Shown here piece after piece: positions 63,161 through 64,000 of a DNA stretch of 64,000 nt. The translations under genes and the position numbers were made by a program. The DNA comes from DT-111 sp965263225 (lineage in GTDB: Bacteria > Bacteroidota > Bacteroidia > Chitinophagales > Saprospiraceae). Under the pieces are notes generated by a model. The model saw only the letters and a program-made list of their open reading frames with translations, had not been told where the DNA came from and did no database searches. Location of the stretch: positions 186,001-250,000 of the forward strand of contig CBDHHG010000043.1 in NCBI GenBank assembly GCA_965263225.1. Reading direction: 5' to 3'. The first letter of the stretch is position 1, and each line of letters begins with the position of its first letter.

Positions 63161-63170
63161 AATATACTTG
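63140..63170 (+). promoter_or_regulatory. Promoter of the blaI-like gene
   Basis: TTGACA (63140-63145) is followed by TATACTTG (63163-63170), one mismatch to TAnnTTTG, with 20 bp between TTG and the box. The start of transcription should fall about 12 nt before the ATG at 63189. The third operator lies inside it, which fits direct repression. Confidence 0.6.
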
Positions 63171-63188
63171 TATCAAAATACCAACATC

Positions 63189-63551
63189 ATGCAAAAGTTA
63201 GCTAAACGTGAGGAGCAGATCATGCAGATACTCTGGGAGCATGGTCCGGCCTTTGTGAAGGAGATTATCGAGCACTTCCCAGAACCCAAACCGCATTACA
63301 ATACGGTTTCTACGATTATACGTATTCTTGAGAAGAAGCAATTTGTAGACCATAAGTCGTTTGGAAATTCTCATCAGTTTTATGCACTCATTGCTAAAGA
63401 TACCTATCAAAAGGAGGCTTTAGGGGACGTGTTAGACAAATACTTCGACAACTCCTACCGAAAAATGGTCACCTACTTCGCTAAAGAAGAAAAGATCAGC
63501 ACTGATGACCTGGAAGAAATCATCAATATGATCAAAAACAAAAAAGCATGA
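63189..63551 (+). CDS. BlaI/MecI/CopY family transcriptional repressor
   Basis: A 120-residue winged-helix repressor from the ATG at 63189; an ATG 7 codons earlier is possible but overlaps the expected leader. Motifs are standard: AKREEQIMQILWEHGPAFVKEI, PHYNTVSTIIRILEKKQFVDHKS for the recognition and wing parts, and a C-terminal dimer region (LGDVLDKYFDNSYRKMVTYF). The stop overlaps the ATG of the sensor gene (ATGA), so the two are translationally coupled. The three operators upstream suggest self-control. Confidence 0.93.
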   Translation: MQKLAKREEQIMQILWEHGPAFVKEIIEHFPEPKPHYNTVSTIIRILEKKQFVDHKSFGNSHQFYALIAKDTYQKEALGDVLDKYFDNSYRKMVTYFAKEEKISTDDLEEIINMIKNKKA

Positions 63552-64000
63552 TCCCCTATCTTTTACACACCGCGATACTTACCAGTTTGTTGTATGTAGC
63601 CTATCGGTTGCTCTTGAAGAAGGAAACCTTCTTTAAGCTCAATCGGATGGTACTAGTCGGCTCCATCCTATTTGCCTTTCTGCTACCGCTGATTCCTATT
63701 CCAGCTAACTGGTCCTGGAAAGCAGCTATCCCAACAGCTGAAAAGCCCATCGCCTTGATAGAGCGTAGCCCGATCCAGTCCGTAGAAACTGACCTACCGG
63801 ATACTCAAACAGAAATCAAGGAGACCATGGAGGCGATTCCCGCCACTCCCACCCCACCTGCAACTGTAAAAAAGAAAAGTAAATTATCCATCTGGTCTAT
63901 TTTGTTTTTAACCTATCTGGTAGGAGTCATCATTATGGGTATAAATCTCTTGATTCAGGTAGTTTCCATTCTATATCAGATTCTGCGTAGCTCCCATATA
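63548..64000 (+). CDS. M56 family (BlaR1-like) metallopeptidase sensor, cut by the right edge
   Basis: A frame from ATG 63548 runs off the edge (151 codons seen). It has a first transmembrane helix (about 3-20, LLHTAILTSLLYVAYRLLLKK), a second (about 34-50, LVGSILFAFLLPLIPIP), and a third at about 118-140 (IWSILFLTYLVGVIIMGINL) after a Thr/Pro-rich loop. This is the N-terminal layout of M56 peptidases, which cleave the paired BlaI-type repressor after a signal. The HEXXH zinc site lies outside the window. In Bacteroidota many such proteins also carry TonB-like or receptor domains. Confidence 0.85.
   Translation, partial: MIPYLLHTAILTSLLYVAYRLLLKKETFFKLNRMVLVGSILFAFLLPLIPIPANWSWKAAIPTAEKPIALIERSPIQSVETDLPDTQTEIKETMEAIPATPTPPATVKKKSKLSIWSILFLTYLVGVIIMGINLLIQVVSILYQILRSSHI

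Noticed and set aside
1..64000. CRISPR array, integrase, prophage or transposase
   Set aside because: No evenly spaced repeats with unique spacers and no transposase or integrase motifs were seen anywhere.

Overview
This window looks like chromosome from a Bacteroidota bacterium, most likely of the Saprospiria (Lewinella/Haliscomenobacter-like) type. The evidence is a SusC/SusD pair with a hybrid two-component system, a very large adhesin-like protein ending in a type IX secretion (T9SS) sorting domain, a PorE-like TPR/beta-propeller lipoprotein-type protein, the typical bamD-rpoZ-coaBC-DUF4835 gene string, and promoters that fit the Bacteroidota consensus (TTG, about 17-23 nt, TAnnTTTG). No rRNA, CRISPR array, integrase or intact transposase is visible.

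Layout. 0-10 kb: a secreted beta-propeller protein cut by the left edge, a Crp/Fnr regulator, a patatin lipase, an operon of a membrane-anchored DJ-1/PfpI protein and a membrane-tethered sulfatase, a lipoprotein sharing a domain with the first gene, a TetR regulator and a TlpA-like thioredoxin. 10.3-11.5 kb: gene-poor, with a small mobile-element-like repeat and gene debris. 11.5-20 kb: EEP-family nuclease, SDR dehydrogenase, FadL-like porin, DJ-1-like lipoprotein, an odd tRNA, DUF1203 protein, and a PadR/ABC-permease pair with a strong operator-like dyad. 20-31 kb: T9SS PorE-like protein with a SPOR end, PurN, two tandem paralogs of an unrecognised secreted protein, DUF4835, CoaBC, omega, BamD. 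31-40 kb: DUF3137, TraB/GumN, a dead GNAT gene, and the 2.1 kDa-residue-scale (about 2,130 residue) T9SS cargo protein.

40-53.3 kb is a polysaccharide utilisation locus: two sulfatases, a tiny membrane protein, SusD, SusC and a hybrid sensor/AraC regulator, all on the minus strand. The two extra sulfatases point to a sulfated glycan as substrate. A perfect 9-bp direct repeat with 22-bp period in front of susC is a candidate binding site for the hybrid regulator. 53.4-64 kb: DUF6483-like protein, ClpB, small proteins, a P-loop kinase-like protein, a strictosidine-synthase-like propeller, two Crp/Fnr regulators, alpha/beta hydrolase, serine beta-lactamase-like hydrolase, and a BlaI/M56 sensor pair cut by the right edge.

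The most interesting pattern is a putative regulon. Three Crp/Fnr-type regulators each have a same-strand gene downstream whose promoter carries the same 22-bp site, made of two 10-bp units plus two flanking bases, placed 22-23 bp upstream of a TAnnTTTG-like box. Other non-coding finds are a two-copy MITE-like family with matching ends (10.4 and 31.0 kb), three BlaI-type dyads spaced exactly 20 bp apart, and a 33-residue membrane protein with its own terminator inside the SusCD operon. Functions are read from sequence motifs only; no database search was run.
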